A DNA stretch of 64,000 bases from Spirometra erinaceieuropaei (taxonomy: Eukaryota > Platyhelminthes > Cestoda > Diphyllobothriidea > Diphyllobothriidae): the NCBI GenBank assembly GCA_902702965.1, contig CACRXP010000738.1, forward strand, positions 159,368-223,367, read 5' to 3'. The notes under the pieces are model-generated. The model did no database searches. It saw only the letters and a list, made by a program, of their open reading frames with translations, and had not been told where the DNA came from. The position numbers were made by a program, and so were the translations under genes. This document shows, piece after piece, positions 47,816 to 60,225 of this stretch (within the stretch, counting starts at the first letter, position 1; each line of letters starts with the position of its first letter).

Positions 47816-49330
47816 GGAGAAAGTGTTGGACACGATTCTGCACGACATTGGTTAATCCGCGGACAATATTTCAGGGTTTTTTGTCGTTCCCATAACAAGG
47901 AAGCTGAGAGGACACAAATGAAGTGGCACAATGTCTCATCCTGACAAAACTATCGATTTTTCGACAAACGCATTCAATAATGTGCTTTATTGGTGCTCGT
48001 ACACTTAATATTCGTGCATATTTCAGCAATAGATAAAAAGGAAAATTAAGGCAGAAGGAAGAATTGAAAGGTAGTCTGACACATGTAATAATAAGTCTCT
48101 TATAATTGCAATGGTAACGGCCTTACGATTGCCATAAAGACCTTCGATTATCAGATGTGATATATGCCTTAGAAGATCTTATGACGTACAATCATCTAAA
48201 CTTAACAACATTGGCAAATTTATACCTAAAATGGTTTTAATTACTTGGGTGAAATAAGTTCCAGTGCGACTTAAGCTTGAGAATTTTAGTAAACGAGCTA
48301 AATATATCCCGGAAGTGCGGATGAACATTTGTTTAATCGGTTTTAATAGCCACAAATAATAAGGCGTACGCAGTGCAGTATGGCTAGTTTTATGGTGAAT
48401 CAGAATCGAAAACACACACTTGGGCACTCTAAAATATGGAAAAAAGGAATATAAGCAGTAAATTAGTAAAACCAATCCAAGAGAATTTAGCAGTTGACAC
48501 CTGCATAAAACAGCAACAACGTCTGATAGATAATCAGAGAAAGAAAATGATTTGAAATCGCTATTCATATTTTAAATTGAAAAAATAAAACCCTTATTTC
48601 TGCTGCACAATAAAAACTGTATGCAACTGACGAGCATCGAAAGGACAGAGAAGTATCTATAGGTAAATGGAAATAACCATTCATCAATCTCTTTTGATGA
48701 CGAATTTTTTTCGTCCTACTATGTTCTAAAGTCAGCGGAATTCGTTCGATATCGTACGTTTTGTTTAACATGGAAGGGCTGGTTTTAAGTAGGAAGCCAG
48801 TAATTGAGAATTTGTTCGTTGGCTGATGCTTCCGGGCGACAACATCATTGTTTTCCGCAGTTTGTGTTGACGGAAATTTGAGAACGGCCAAGCGGTAAGA
48901 CCACAGATGCGACATAATGGCATTAAATGAAGCAGTTATCATCATGCTGATTTGTTAGAGAAATTGGCGATTTCAGGTCTTTCGAGTAGATGCGAGCGTA
49001 CTCCGGAGATGACAAGATGATCTACGTGCAAAGGGTGTAACAAAGCGGATTACATGGAATGTCGCAGCAATAAAACATTTACGTGTGTGACATTCATACC
49101 ACAATCGAATTTGTGAGATGAGCATGAAACTTTGAAGCAAGCCTCTACGCAACGCCTACTTTTAAGGTGGTGGCCCACGCGAATTTTCACCCCTGTACTT
49201 ATAGCGTTGTAATTTTTGTTTAAGAAACTGGGGATGCAATTCTTCCTGTCGACGTCCGAGCATCCCACGTATGTGAGGATTTTATTTATATACAATAATA
49301 TGACCTAGTGATCACTCAAACTATAGGCCT

Positions 49331-49609
49331 GCTTCATCGTCTCATGACAATCTCGAAAATTTAATTGTGTTTTTAATGTCACGCATGTAAATGTTTTATG
49401 ACTGGAAGATTCACATTTCATGGAATAGGCTTGGTTACGCATTTCGAGCGAAGCTCGTCAACTCTTCTCCGGACTACGCTTGCATCTTTCTAACGTAGAA
49501 CAGGTCGAAAAATCCTCTTAAAATATTGCATGCAATATATATCAATTAAATCATGACATAGAACAACATTTATAACGCGTGGCATAATACAATAAATGTA
49601 GGCGTTCAT
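49331..49609. other. Short gene-free stretch
   Basis: AT-rich with TATAT words; no match seen except 49380-49420, which resembles the end of SD-A. Confidence 0.3.
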
Positions 49610-50040
49610 CGTCAGGGTTGTGTTAGACGTTTCAAGTAGTCACTTCTTGTGTCCATCTTCAGAGTCAGGGAATTCATAGGAGTACCCTTTCATGCGCGGC
49701 ACACTTCGTTTGACTTTTTTTTACTCAAGGGCTGTTTGTGTGGCTGAATCCGACCTGCATGTTTCTGTAACCCGTCGGACGCGCTGATAGTTAAAGGCCT
49801 CGACTGTGTCGTGAATGACGTTCGTACAACATGAGACAAATTGGCGCGGCAGTTGACAGCTCGTTCGGTGGATAGCCGGTGTTCTTGCACCTGCCTTGAC
49901 TTATAATGGGAAAATGTACGGAAATAAATGTCGTCACAGGCACCCTCGCCGACCAATTCATAATGATGTGATGCATCGTTAAAACAAGTAGACTATGTAA
50001 AAATTTCTTGTCATCAAAGATAGATTTGCGAAAACCACAC
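49610..50040 (+). repeat. Dispersed repeat R2, copy 2
   Basis: Parallel to 24990-25420. It includes CACTTCGTTTGACTT, CGTCGGACGCGCTGATAG, GCACCTGCCTTGACTTATAA and AAACAAGTAGACTATG. Its left part (49640-49700) resembles 1040-1110. Confidence 0.6.
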
Positions 50041-50179
50041 TTCTCTAGCAAACCACGTCAACCTTAATTCATACAGCTCCGTAATTCATTAATGCCTTAT
50101 AGCGATCCGAATTCGGAAGATTTAATCGGATGAAGTCCCCCTCTCTTTGGACGTGATGTCCTTTATCGTTTATTTACAG

Positions 50180-51330
50180 CCGTAATTTAAGCAACATGTC
50201 TTGCACAAAAATATCCAAGAGTCATATAATCAAACCCATACACCGCTCATGGATCAATAACCAGTGGGAATGTTGGCATTCTGCTTCTGTCTTGTCGAAC
50301 AAGATGAATTTACGGAAAAATAACTTCCTGTAGCGCATCCGCTCAAACACAAGTGGTGCATTTCCTTACTAACTTACTTACAGGCACTCGAGTTCTCGAG
50401 ACTTAATTCTACGAAATTCTCAACTCCTTAAACACCAATTCTCTAATCCTACTTCGAGAATGCAGAACCCAAATCAAGAATATGCCATTACTCAGCCATG
50501 TATGAAATGCGTGTCACAGGAAACCCATCTCAATTCGGAGGGACCTGGTGTCAAAATTTCTAGTCGCTTCATGATCACCATGCGCAAAAAATGGATAGAA
50601 AACCTTCTGAAAAACAGTTCAGCATTATAAAGTCGAAAGTGCTGCGGTCGATTTCAAAAAAAAATCACGAACACAAGCAAATGTTTAATAAATGTCTTCT
50701 CGAGAAAGTAGACATTGTCAGACTTTTGAAACAATATCCTTGTTTAATGCAACTGCACTAATATTTAAAAAGGAAAGCAAGTTAGTATGGATCGACTACG
50801 TCGGCAAAGGCATCCAGGCCTTCAGACCTCGCCTTCGATACTATATGCAAAGTGGATATTAATAACTATCGGTTTCGTCTGTGGTACAGAGTGGCTTAAG
50901 GACTATCAGCGCTCTCTTACCAGTCTGCATGTAGACTTGCAACAGTCATCGACGCCGAGCGGATAGACGCGCTCATGACGCTAACCTTCTAAGGTTTTCT
51001 TGGTATTACAACAAAAACAGTTGTGCATATCATTGGTTAATGAATTCGAAGCCAGTTCCCCACTTTATAAAAATAGTAAAAGCCTGCTTTTAGCGGTTAT
51101 TGCTGTAACATCCTAGTTATCTCTAAAATATCGACATCATTTGCGGCCCACGTATATGATATTGATGACTGACCGATATAACCGGGCCAATTTAATTTTG
51201 ACATGCGTTCATCATAATTCGCGCACGTTTTATCTAGACTTATTTTAGCAATTTCCGCATTTAAAAAACTCATTCCAGGGCTATTCTTTAAATTTAGCAT
51301 TGAATCGTTCTCATCTTGCCCCTTTAATGA
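50180..51330 (+). repeat. Dispersed repeat R1, copy 5
   Basis: Inverted-collinear with 37470-38620 over its whole length, from the ATCAAACCCATACACCGCTC tract to ATTTTGACATGCGTTCATCA. It lies beyond the 3' flank of minus-oriented remnant E, keeping the gene-flank-R1 order. Confidence 0.62.
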
Positions 51331-51489
51331 TAGGGAAACATGCCCTACACATTATCTTAACGTTCACTAACTTGTTTGCCACACTGCTATAGGATGTAAT
51401 GGGTTTACTGGATAGCGAATCAAAACCGCTAATATATACCATGGTACACGTACACAGAGCCAGATTTTCCCATTGAAAATTAACTCAAC

Positions 51490-53600
51490 TCATAAGAATG
51501 TCCCAAACTCGCAGACGCATTTGTATGCCCTTTATCTGTCTTTAGATGTAACGGATATGGCAAAGTATTTATAAGCAGGTTCGTAGGCGTATATTCAATG
51601 CTGATACGCCCACGAGGTTTTTTCCATCCTGATGGACGCATTATTACTGATAAGGCTCATGAATAATTAATTGGCAATTTTGGAAATTTGAACGGTATGC
51701 CTTACTACTTTGCCGCAATTCTTACTACCTTTTAGTCATGCACAAATGATGAAAATGCACACTTATTTTTCCTCACCAGCTTAGTCTCTGCATAAAAACT
51801 CTTTAGCATGCCTAGCTTTGTACGTTTTTGAATCCAAATTCAATTATTCTATCGGACATTGGAATATCTGAAGTCACAATTAAGCTTCTTATAGATAAGT
51901 CTTAATAGCACTTTAAGTATGTTCCTCTTGCTGTACCGTCTTTGCCTCTGCGTTTTTTACCATATGGCTTCCTCAGTTTTGACAGCTTACATATTGTACC
52001 AATCGAAGGTGACCGAGATTTGCTACTGATTATAAGGTTACTTGCTGCATTTAATGCAAAGATATCTGAGTATTTGCAATCGATACATTTTTTTATGTTT
52101 AGAGAAATATGCAAGTACCACTGCTGAGTGAAGTAAATGCGTATTTTTATATTTGTAAATCCTCATTGAAAATAGTTTATAATATTACAGTCTACAACAC
52201 ACGTTTGTAGTTATTTCACAACATGCTGTTACATACACGTATAATGATCGTCAATTATCATAGAATTTATTTAAAATGTTGATTTCAAAAGTGGGCTATA
52301 CTTGCCGATTACCGAGCATTCATTAACCTAATTATTATATCAGATATTGAAATATTTGACACAATTAAGATGCTTTTAATTAAGTGTTTTTAACACTTGA
52401 CTTAGCTTCCTCTCGCTGTACCGTCATTGCATCGGCATCTCTTGTCATACGGCTTTGTCCGTCTTGACCGCCTGCATATTATACCAATCGATCTTGACCA
52501 ACATACGCTATTAATTATAAGTTTACTTGATTCTTTAAAATGACGAAATCGCTGAGTATTTGCATTGGATACGTTTTGTGTTTAATATTATTTGTAAGTA
52601 CCACTGCTGAAGCTTAAGCGGAATACAAGATAAAGAAACATTCATCGCACAAATGACATTTGTCGACATTGAAACAGAAAAATTTTAAACACTACTTGTG
52701 GTTTCGAAACTAACCAGTTAATACAACTTTGTATTTCCTGCTATTTTATTGTATCTAGGACAAATGTTTGTTTACACAAAATGGAACATTTGTTTACCTC
52801 TTGTGCAAAGGAATGCTCTGGAATCCTTTTGGAATTACCATTTACCTTATGGATATGTCATATCTTGGCAAACTAGCAAGACGTGTGTGAAAGGTGAGAC
52901 CTCCTATTTTGGGATAAAATAAAGTCCCGACCTATAATTTAATCGCCAAACCAGTGGCAGGCTATGTGGACTGTCGCCAATGCATGCCATTTATAGACTG
53001 ACTTCAGGCGCGACATCCGATTTTGCCTTACCTTGCATGACGTGCTGATTTTCCGATAGACGTTTTGTCAAAAGAATAACACACAAGTAGTGGCATTAAA
53101 CGTCATGTCAAAAATCTTGCTGCACGCTAAAAAACAAATGTGATTGCAAGAATGTCCAACTATCTGCTGTCGACCAATGCGAAAGTATCGCCCATTCCGA
53201 TCGTAATTGCCCTTGTCCGTAATGGTTATCTGTATAACCAAACGTTTTCTGATAATCAAGTGAGGACAGGAGCGGAACTTGTTCGTTCTATGGCTGGATT
53301 AAAATAAAAGAGTTTTATTGGTATAGATGTTAAACGCTGAGCCGTGGACACGCGTGGGAGGCAACTAACATCATAATACGAGGTTGGTTATTTAAGTGAG
53401 GAATTTGCTAGCGCACGTATCTGGCCGCCCAACTATACAATCGTTTTAAACCTAGTACGAAAAAACGGTTGGACGGAAAGTTTAGCGCACACCAGAATAC
53501 TTTACTCCGCATAAAACACGGAAAATGCAGTTGATCGTGTTAACGTTAAGTTAAAAAATGCAACCTGAAATGCCCTACGGTTCTTGTTGTGTTCTCTGGC
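51490..53600 (-). pseudogene. Remnant E: gene-family unit without any exon
   Basis: Reading the minus strand, 53500-52930 is the upstream block with the conserved motif (52969-52937). It joins directly to intron-1-like sequence (about 52920-51850, including an AAAATAGGAGGTCT tract as at 34635), and that joins at about 51840 to the 3' flank (GCCTAGCT tract as at 36890). Exons 1, 2 and 3 are all missing. The intron part is itself a tandem pair (about 51840-52320 and 52330-52800; shared CTCTTGCTGTACCGTC or CTCTCGCTGTACCGTC). No product is possible. Confidence 0.6.
52937..52969 (-). promoter_or_regulatory. Conserved upstream motif, copy 6
   Basis: On the minus strand: CCACATAGCCTGCCACTGGT then TTGGCGATTAAATT. 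It now lies in front of an exonless remnant. Confidence 0.35.
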
Positions 53601-54089
53601 GTTTGAGCACATGCGAAGTTGATGGCATTCCTTCTGAACTGTTTGCGTGTTCAATGTAAGTCAGAATTATATTCATGACTCATGAAATGGCAACGGAAAT
53701 TCCGGCATGTTTTTAGTTCCGAAATGATTAAATAACAAATTTTGTAATACTGGTTATCCTGCGACATAATACTATAACATTTTAGTCACAACAGTATGGC
53801 GGCTCTCAATTGATGTCCCTTAGAAGAACTGCACTTTCGAAAATAATGATTACATATGCGGGATTGACTTTTCTCAATGATTTTGTTTCACTCCAAATGT
53901 CGGAAGCTGTGCATGGCAATAATTGATCTGTATCACTTTTGGTAGATAATTAGTCTTTTTGGATCGAAAGCGCATTTCGCAAAGCAGATTGACATTTCAT
54001 ACGTTAGCCCACTTACTGTAATTAAGCAACTGACAATCAAAATTTAAGCGGCGATAAAACGTATTTCTTCCCTAAACGGAGAACAAGGT
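53601..54089. other. Gene-free stretch with a foldback-arm fragment
   Basis: About 53960-54020 (GCGCATTTCGCAAAGC, TTGACATTTCATACGTTAGC) resembles the outer end of the foldback arm at 17080-17138. Nothing else recognised. Confidence 0.4.
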
Positions 54090-54650
54090 ATAAGAAAGAT
54101 TCGTATAGGTTAAATTTAAAAAAGGTTGTGCAAATCTTTGGATAGCTGGAGAATACGACATGCCAGTCTGTGCACCAGAAATTTGAATGCGTTATTGCAC
54201 TTATCGTATAAGTCTTGTGCGAAGGGAAAAAACGAAACATGTGTACCGATTAATTGACTTTGCAGGCGGAGGGCCATGCCTAATTCACACCCCAAAAATT
54301 GGTTTAATATGGGTAAATCTCACCCTTACCGCGTATGAGATCATTTTTTTCAAATAGTACTTCGTATTGGGAATTCATTTATCTTTAACAAAAGCACCAG
54401 CGCCGGACAAATTTGTCATACGGATGCTCGCCAACAAAAATAAAACTGCCTTTGCGACATAGACTTACAAAAATGGTGCAGGTTCTATTGCAAAAAAATA
54501 AAAAAACGTAGGTCTTTAGACTTTGTTATATTTGATGATAATTACCGTCCAACTGTGTGATTTGTCTTTAAAAAATAAATGCCGTTGGCGGAATATAACG
54601 TCGAACTACATTTGACATATTCACAGAGTACCTCAAGCATGCAAGTAAAC
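54090..54650 (-). repeat. Flank shared with 33601-34080, inverted
   Basis: Carries the CTGTGCACCAGA, AAATTTGTCATACGGATGCT and ACAGAGTACCTCAAGCATGC tracts in reversed order relative to 33601-34080. Confidence 0.6.
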
Positions 54651-54659
54651 TTAAATGCA

Positions 54660-56170
54660 AAGTTCTACAATTCACTACGCAGTAGAAAATGACTAATTTT
54701 AAGTACATCTGTGATACATTGGTTTCCGATGTCCCGTCGAATCTGAAGTACGTCCTGAGACAGAGCTTCAGTAGCTGAAGCATTTGGACGTTCCCAGGAC
54801 GATTCTCAGTCTCCTTGCATTTGCTTTGTAGGAACAGTTCGATTTTCTCGATCTCCAGGTCTAGTGGAATAGCAGTAAAAGGGATGTAACATCAAAACGT
54901 ACTATGTCCTCATTTGGATGGAGGCTTACACCTTTGAGATTCTCCAGGAATTGTGCTGACGAAGTGTCCGTGGTGTCTGATTCAGCGGTCACGAAGTTGA
55001 GACGCCGAATCAGCTTCTTAACCAGTCCTTACATTGGAGCCTCTTTGGGCGACACGATGGGCCGCAAAGACGCGTCTTTGAGAGCCCAAATAATCTGCCT
55101 AAAGCCGTATTTTGGGGACTCGCCATGCGCCTATTTGTCGGTGTTATTGCAGCTGAGTTCTTCTTAGCCAACATAGTAGAATTAATTTTGCCTGTCGGCG
55201 CTCTTAAAGGGTTTGTTGCACATATAACTATCCGTCCTCCAGTAAAGCTTTGGCTTTTTGAAGGTAGTATATTTTGTTTAGTACAACTGTGGCGCACATT
55301 GTCCACTGGCATGAGGACCAGGTCTTTTTTGGCATCGAGTTCTGTAAGCGCATCACTTTCGACCTTGGAAAGCACTTCCCGCAGCCTGTGGGCCATTAAA
55401 AGAGACGACACTTGGTGTCGGATGATGCTCTTAGTCTCCTCCGTTGCGCCAGTCTGACTAAGGATTGATTCCACTGCTGCAATCCTGTTAACAGGTTTGG
55501 CGTCACCTGCGATAAATGAAGCTTCGTGCCTTAAAACCTGCATCTGATAATTCGTCAGTTCCTTTGACGAAAGGTTGTGCACCATTTTGTCGTTTCTGTG
55601 CGACGTTGGATTGAGCAGCTTTTGGAATTTGTTCTCCAGTGCTGTGTCGTTTATCATTCTATCTTCGCGGGCTTGTTCAGCTATCCTGTGCAGGAACAGA
55701 TTCGTAACGACCTCGCCCATTAACTTACAGCATCTGTTCTTTTCTTGGTCAATACTTTGACGGCATTTGCGAAGTTTTGCGTGACAATCTTGGAGGAGCA
55801 CTCAGACCATCCTTTGGCCATGTTGAAATACTGCTCGTCTCACCAAATCCCTGTCAACCGCTGGCTTGTATTAAACACAATGCAGCAACACATTATGGTC
55901 AAGACACCTGTGCAGAAAGCGAATCCGCGACTACATAGAGACCCCGTGAAGGGCGAAGGGTTCCCATCGACGGGTCGATCGAAACATATAACTTTTCAAA
56001 AAAGCAAGAAGAGGAGTCTCAGAAAGCATTTTTGAAGAATGAGACACCATCGCTATCCTCACTGAGCTTAAGGTGATCACATCAACTGAAGTCCAGATGT
56101 AATTCGTGTTGCAATTTTCGCATGGGACCAATAGCCTATACAGAAAGAAGGAATGCAGTGAATAGGACAT
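54660..56170 (-). mobile_element. Penelope-like fragment: N-terminus to early RT, minus orientation
   Basis: From the right: MLSETPLLAFLKSYMFRSTR (56060 region), RFLHRCLDHN, then the 263-codon frame 55801-55010, the longest in the window. That frame has LLQDCHAKLRKC, an NLSSKEL block, SILSQTGATEETKSIIRHQ, ALTELDAKKDLVLMPVDN and NSAAITPTNRRMA. Further left a frame gives LCLRTYFRFDGT at about 54750. It ends near 54660, the same place as the copy at 32205-33600. It has no RT YxDD motif or GIY-YIG domain and is not functional. Confidence 0.75.
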
Positions 56171-56462
56171 CCGCGATTAATAGTCAAGAAGCGGTCTCCG
56201 ACGAAAAACGGGAATAAGGAGAAAATGATACTTAAGACCACAAGGAAGTATTACCAGAAAACGGAAGAGAGGATAACAGTCTTGCCCGCAAAGCAGTTGC
56301 ACGTACAAAATAAAATGGATAATAATATGTCAACAGAGACACCGTAAGGAATGGGACGGATGATGCGCCACCCTAATAATTTCCATACATGATACTCATT
56401 TCCAAAACGAAAAAAGAGATAATATTAACTACCACAAACACATATTTGAAGAATTTTTTCCC
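56171..56462. other. Short gene-free stretch
   Basis: Purine-rich plus strand between the Penelope N-terminus and the truncated exon 3 of copy F. No homologue seen in the window. Confidence 0.35.
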
Positions 56463-56753
56463 CGCCTCAATGCTCTGGCTACATTCGAGTACCGTGCAGA
56501 ATGTGGTTTCATTTGGAACAACTTCCGTTTGCGACTTGTTGATGTTAACTTCTACGATCTGAAAACGGCCGTCTCCCATACGCTTTCAACAAGAACAGGA
56601 GAACCTCTTAGTTTTTGGGCCAATGTATCCATATCACACCTCCCAGCTTCCACAAAATTAGCCTTGCGTAGCAGTCCATTGCCTAGTTCTGCTTGTGAAA
56701 CTCTGCGTAACTTTGTCTCTCATGCAAACAGTTTAACTTGTTTAGAAATATAG
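56463..56753 (+). pseudogene. Secreted-family copy F: exon 3 lacking its first 24 codons
   Basis: The frame from RLNALATFEYRAEC to the CLEI stop is intact for 96 codons, with RLVDVNFYDLK, an ANVS sequon, LPAS and a final TCLEI. The acceptor, the Cys at 107 and the acidic start of the exon are missing. LSC has become LSF and PSC has become PSS. Upstream is unrelated sequence, so no splice into it is visible. Confidence 0.72.
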
Positions 56754-57809
56754 ACATGTTTACAAATTAAATTTTGAATTTTAAATACATAGCAATACAC
56801 GTTTGTCGCCAGTTCATTTCCCTTTGTTATTTCGGCGGATGCATGTATGTCGGAATCCAAGAACAGTGTATTTTATTGCGTTTTACTTTGAAAGAGATTT
56901 GGATTCATCAGCTTATGAGACTGGACATGATAAAGAGTATGCATTTGCAAGTAACTTTTGCGCGCAGAAACGCACGCTGGGAAAAACTAAACAAATGAAC
57001 GTGATCGTTATTTGTGCATTATTAAACGTAAGTAATCATTGTGGCAAAGAAGTGAGGTAATCCGCGTAGGTTTCTTAAACAATCCTTGTGTGTGCATAAG
57101 ATAGTAATTGTCACCTAGGTCCCGGCTTAATGAATGCATTGCCATGTCTGTAGCACATGATAAAGGACGTGCACATGTGTTTGCAATTTTGGGACACACT
57201 TCCGATTTGCGTTAATTTTAAACATAAAAAATGATTGCGCACCGCCATCGATTATTTTGATGACAGTTTCTTCCATTGAATTATATTTCTTTATTTCGCA
57301 CCTAAATTATTTTAGAAACATTGTCTTTTGTATATATTTCAAGGTAACATGGACAACAAGGTCGCACTTTTCTGCGCCTCGATTTGTTGAATTCAACTTG
57401 CCAAGAAGAAAGTACCTCTTTTGAACTTATTTTGTTTGTCGGTAGCACTTAACTCCACGCACGGTTGTTTGTGTACGTCAATTACATGCAGTTAATGATA
57501 GAGTGTATTCAAAGTCAATTAGCTATTTTAAATGCAAAAAAACTTTCATCGCAGGTTTTCAATATTTTTATCAGGAAGAAATCAAGCTCAGTGTTCGTGT
57601 TCCATGATGTTCATAGGTGGTTTTGATGTGCTATTAAGAAAACTCGTACTATCACCTGCCTGTGGGCCAAACAAGTTAAATGGCGTTGAGAAAATGATAT
57701 GGTAGTGTTTTCATCTAGACAAAGGTGTACGATGAATACTGTTTAATGTGAAAATGTAACGATAACATTGAAATGATTTTACACAATACGAAAATTACTA
57801 AAAATAAGC
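56754..57809. other. Copy F 3' flank
   Basis: Continues the family flank (ACACGTTTGTCGCCAGTTCA, GGATGCATGTATGTCGGAAT, CATGATAAAGAGTATGCATT) and then matches 39230-39480 near 57420-57640. Confidence 0.5.
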
Positions 57810-58960
57810 CTAGGTAAAAACTCGGCGAATAATGACACCCGCATGCCAAAATTATAGTGGTCCGGCTATGTCGCGCCAGTCATCTATATCGTATATGGAG
57901 GTCGAAAATGATGTCGATTATTTGGAGTTCACTAGGACGCTACAGCGCATACTCCTTATTGTTGCTAACAGCAAATATACGGATCCGTGGCGACCGTGTA
58001 CAATCAATACCTCGATCTTTCTCAACAACTTTGCGAGATGATTAGTTCGATTGGAAATCCAGACGGCCAGGCCGCCAAGGCAACTGCTGTGCATTTCGCA
58101 TCGTTTTTGTTCGTCGCCTACGCAAATCATGCCCACCCGTATCTGATCGGCGTAGATAATTGTTGCAAACATCCATGCAAACTGTCAGGATAGTGCTGGT
58201 TGACATTCTGCTGCTGGACACCACAGACGCAACCACCTTGCATATGGTATCGAAGGCGAGCTATGACGACCTGAATGCCTGTGATGATGGCCGTTCAACA
58301 AACAGCGCCAACGTTGTCGATCTCTGCAAGCTTGCCTCCCTTTCAAGTCTTAGCTATGGTGTGTTTTGGCAAGGATAATGTCTCAAATGTCTAGCAATTA
58401 TATTGTTTTTACAAAAAAGCAATGAAACACTTGGCACTGCTCCTGTTTTATTCGAAGTGATCCGCATGACGTATGGCCTTTTAATGCTGCTGCAAATTTT
58501 CTTAAGATTTTTCATTGGCCTTCCGCGCATGGGGGATTTTGAGTGATTGATAAAATTCAGAACCCAGTTCCTTAACAATGAGGTCCGTTTCCGTTAACAC
58601 GTACTTCATACATAGATGAGTAATGTCATATTCTAGTTTTGACTTATGCATGGCTGAATTACAATTATAACAACCTCACTCGATGTTACTCCATGAGTGG
58701 TGCATGAGTTTGATTGTTTGACTCCTGAATATTTATGTGCACGTCATCGTTTGATAACTACGGTTACAATTATACGTATAACAACTTCCGGTCCAAAGCG
58801 AGGAAGATTTCGTTCAATTCAATACTCTAAACTCGGATATTTGTAAGAAATGAAGCACCTGTACGACCGGAGTTTTGAGGAGGTTCGCTAGAGGAAGTTT
58901 GTTTCCGTAAATCTATCTTACTTAAGTTTAGATGGATCTACATGTTTACAGCCGTGATTC
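57810..58960 (-). repeat. Dispersed repeat R1, copy 6
   Basis: Starts with ACACCCGCATGCCAAAATTA and carries the AGTGCTGGTTGACATTCTGC tract, the GATCCGCATGACG tract near 58460 and the AACAATGAGGTCCGTTTCC tract near 58575. Same position after the gene flank as copies 2 and 3. Confidence 0.6.
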
Positions 58961-58979
58961 GCTTAATGAAAAATTTGGT

Positions 58980-59530
58980 TTGCATGTAATTTGCAGATCG
59001 TAAATTCGAGCAACATCAATGTCCGGTGGATTTTAGATGACTCTGCTCGGCTTTCACGATCATATTTTACACTTGAGTTATTCAATACGTTTTTTTCAAC
59101 TGATTCGTTGCTCCTTTATTTTGAGTCTTGTGCTGGTTTGTTAAACCTTTGTCATCACCTATAACCTTTACTTTCTCCTTGCAGTCTTCTAAATGAAGCA
59201 CACAATATAATAATTATTTTTTAGTTTTTTGTCTCTCATGGGTTATAAGTGTGGGCTTAATGTTATTTGCGAGTATAAAACACACATAACATTGTATGTC
59301 TGCTCCCGGTTATTTACAAGCTGCGTTAAAGGTGTCAATTACTGTCTTCGATTTTTTCGACCGGTTTTTACGGCGGAGTCCACTGAAGACAATCAGGATT
59401 TTGAAATGGGCTAACACAGCCAGGATTTTCGAATGGAAATTGTTATCTTTACTGACAAAATGTAAAGACGAATCCCCTGCTAAATAAACCTCCACAAGTT
59501 GCCTGGACCCCACGGAATAATAAGAAATGC
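58980..59530 (+). repeat. Piece of the duplicated block (SD-A type)
   Basis: 59060-59310 parallels 38840-39120. 59330-59510 parallels 62900-63075 and, more distantly, 21290-21430 (CAATCAGGATTTTGAAATGG and the following AATGGAAAT tract). Confidence 0.55.
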
Positions 59531-59629
59531 ATTTCAGATAATTTTAACCAGCACACTATCTAAAATGCAACAATGTCAGAAAAATATTTTTTTTATTTGT
59601 GCAACACTACGTCATACTAGTAGAATAAA

Positions 59630-60037
59630 CAGATACAAAAATATGTCTGGGTTGTGAAATGTAGGAAGTGAAGAATAACAGGGATGCTGATTTGGCGTAG
59701 GGGTAGCCTTGATGCGTGACTGGATGAAAATTGCGCAGGTTGGCGGGACAAACGTGAGCATCGCTGCAGAGCAGGTTTTAATTGCCTTTCATATGCGATT
59801 TTATACAGTCTGCTTGTTTGAACGGAGCACCATATCAGTGTGAATAGGCCACCGATGGTGCCTGTGACAACATTTATTTCTGCACATTTTTTCACATTAT
59901 AAGGCAATGCAGGTGCAATAAAGCCCGTTATCCACCGACTGACCTGTCAACCGCCATGTTAATTTGTCTCAGAGTTTACGAAGCGCATTCACGGCACAAT
60001 CGGAGCCGTAAACGAAATCCGCGTGCGACGAGGGTCG
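59630..60037 (-). repeat. Dispersed repeat R2, copy 3, cut by the gap
   Basis: Reverse complement follows 24990-25400 (AACATGGCGGTTGACAGGTC, CACCTGCATTGCC, GTAGACT-like end). It stops at the N run at 60038, so the missing bases probably include the rest of R2. Confidence 0.6.
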
Positions 60038-60225
60038 NNNNNNNNNNNNNNNNNNNNNNNNNNNNNNNNNNNNNNNNNNNNNNNNNNNNNNNNNNNNNNN
60101 NNNNNNNNNNNNNNNNNNNNNNNNNNNNNNNNNNNNNNNNNNNNNNNNNNNNNNNNNNNNNNNNNNNNNNNNNNNNNNNNNNNNNNNNNNNNNNNNNNNN
60201 NNNNNNNNNNNNNNNNNNNNNNNNN
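60038..60225. other. Assembly gap (188 Ns)
   Basis: Run of N. The frames predicted across it are meaningless. Confidence 0.99.

Larger units (their letters stand above)
40331..49330 (+). repeat. Long duplicated block SD-A, copy 2, with nested insertions
   Basis: Collinear with 19000-24980. It is longer because of a local tandem duplication (44520-45254 repeats as 45655-46020 plus 47816-48180) and two LINE RT fragments. The sequence after 48180 follows 24010-24900. It has no supported gene of its own. Confidence 0.68.

Noticed and set aside
48565..48945. 126-codon minus frame and the neighbouring 48179-48568 frame
   Set aside because: They lie in SD-A, and the corresponding 24.0-24.7 kb copy does not keep them; chance frames in a repeat.
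177..56170. An active Penelope or LINE element
   Set aside because: Every copy is truncated or carries stops; none joins RT motifs A to C with an endonuclease in one frame.
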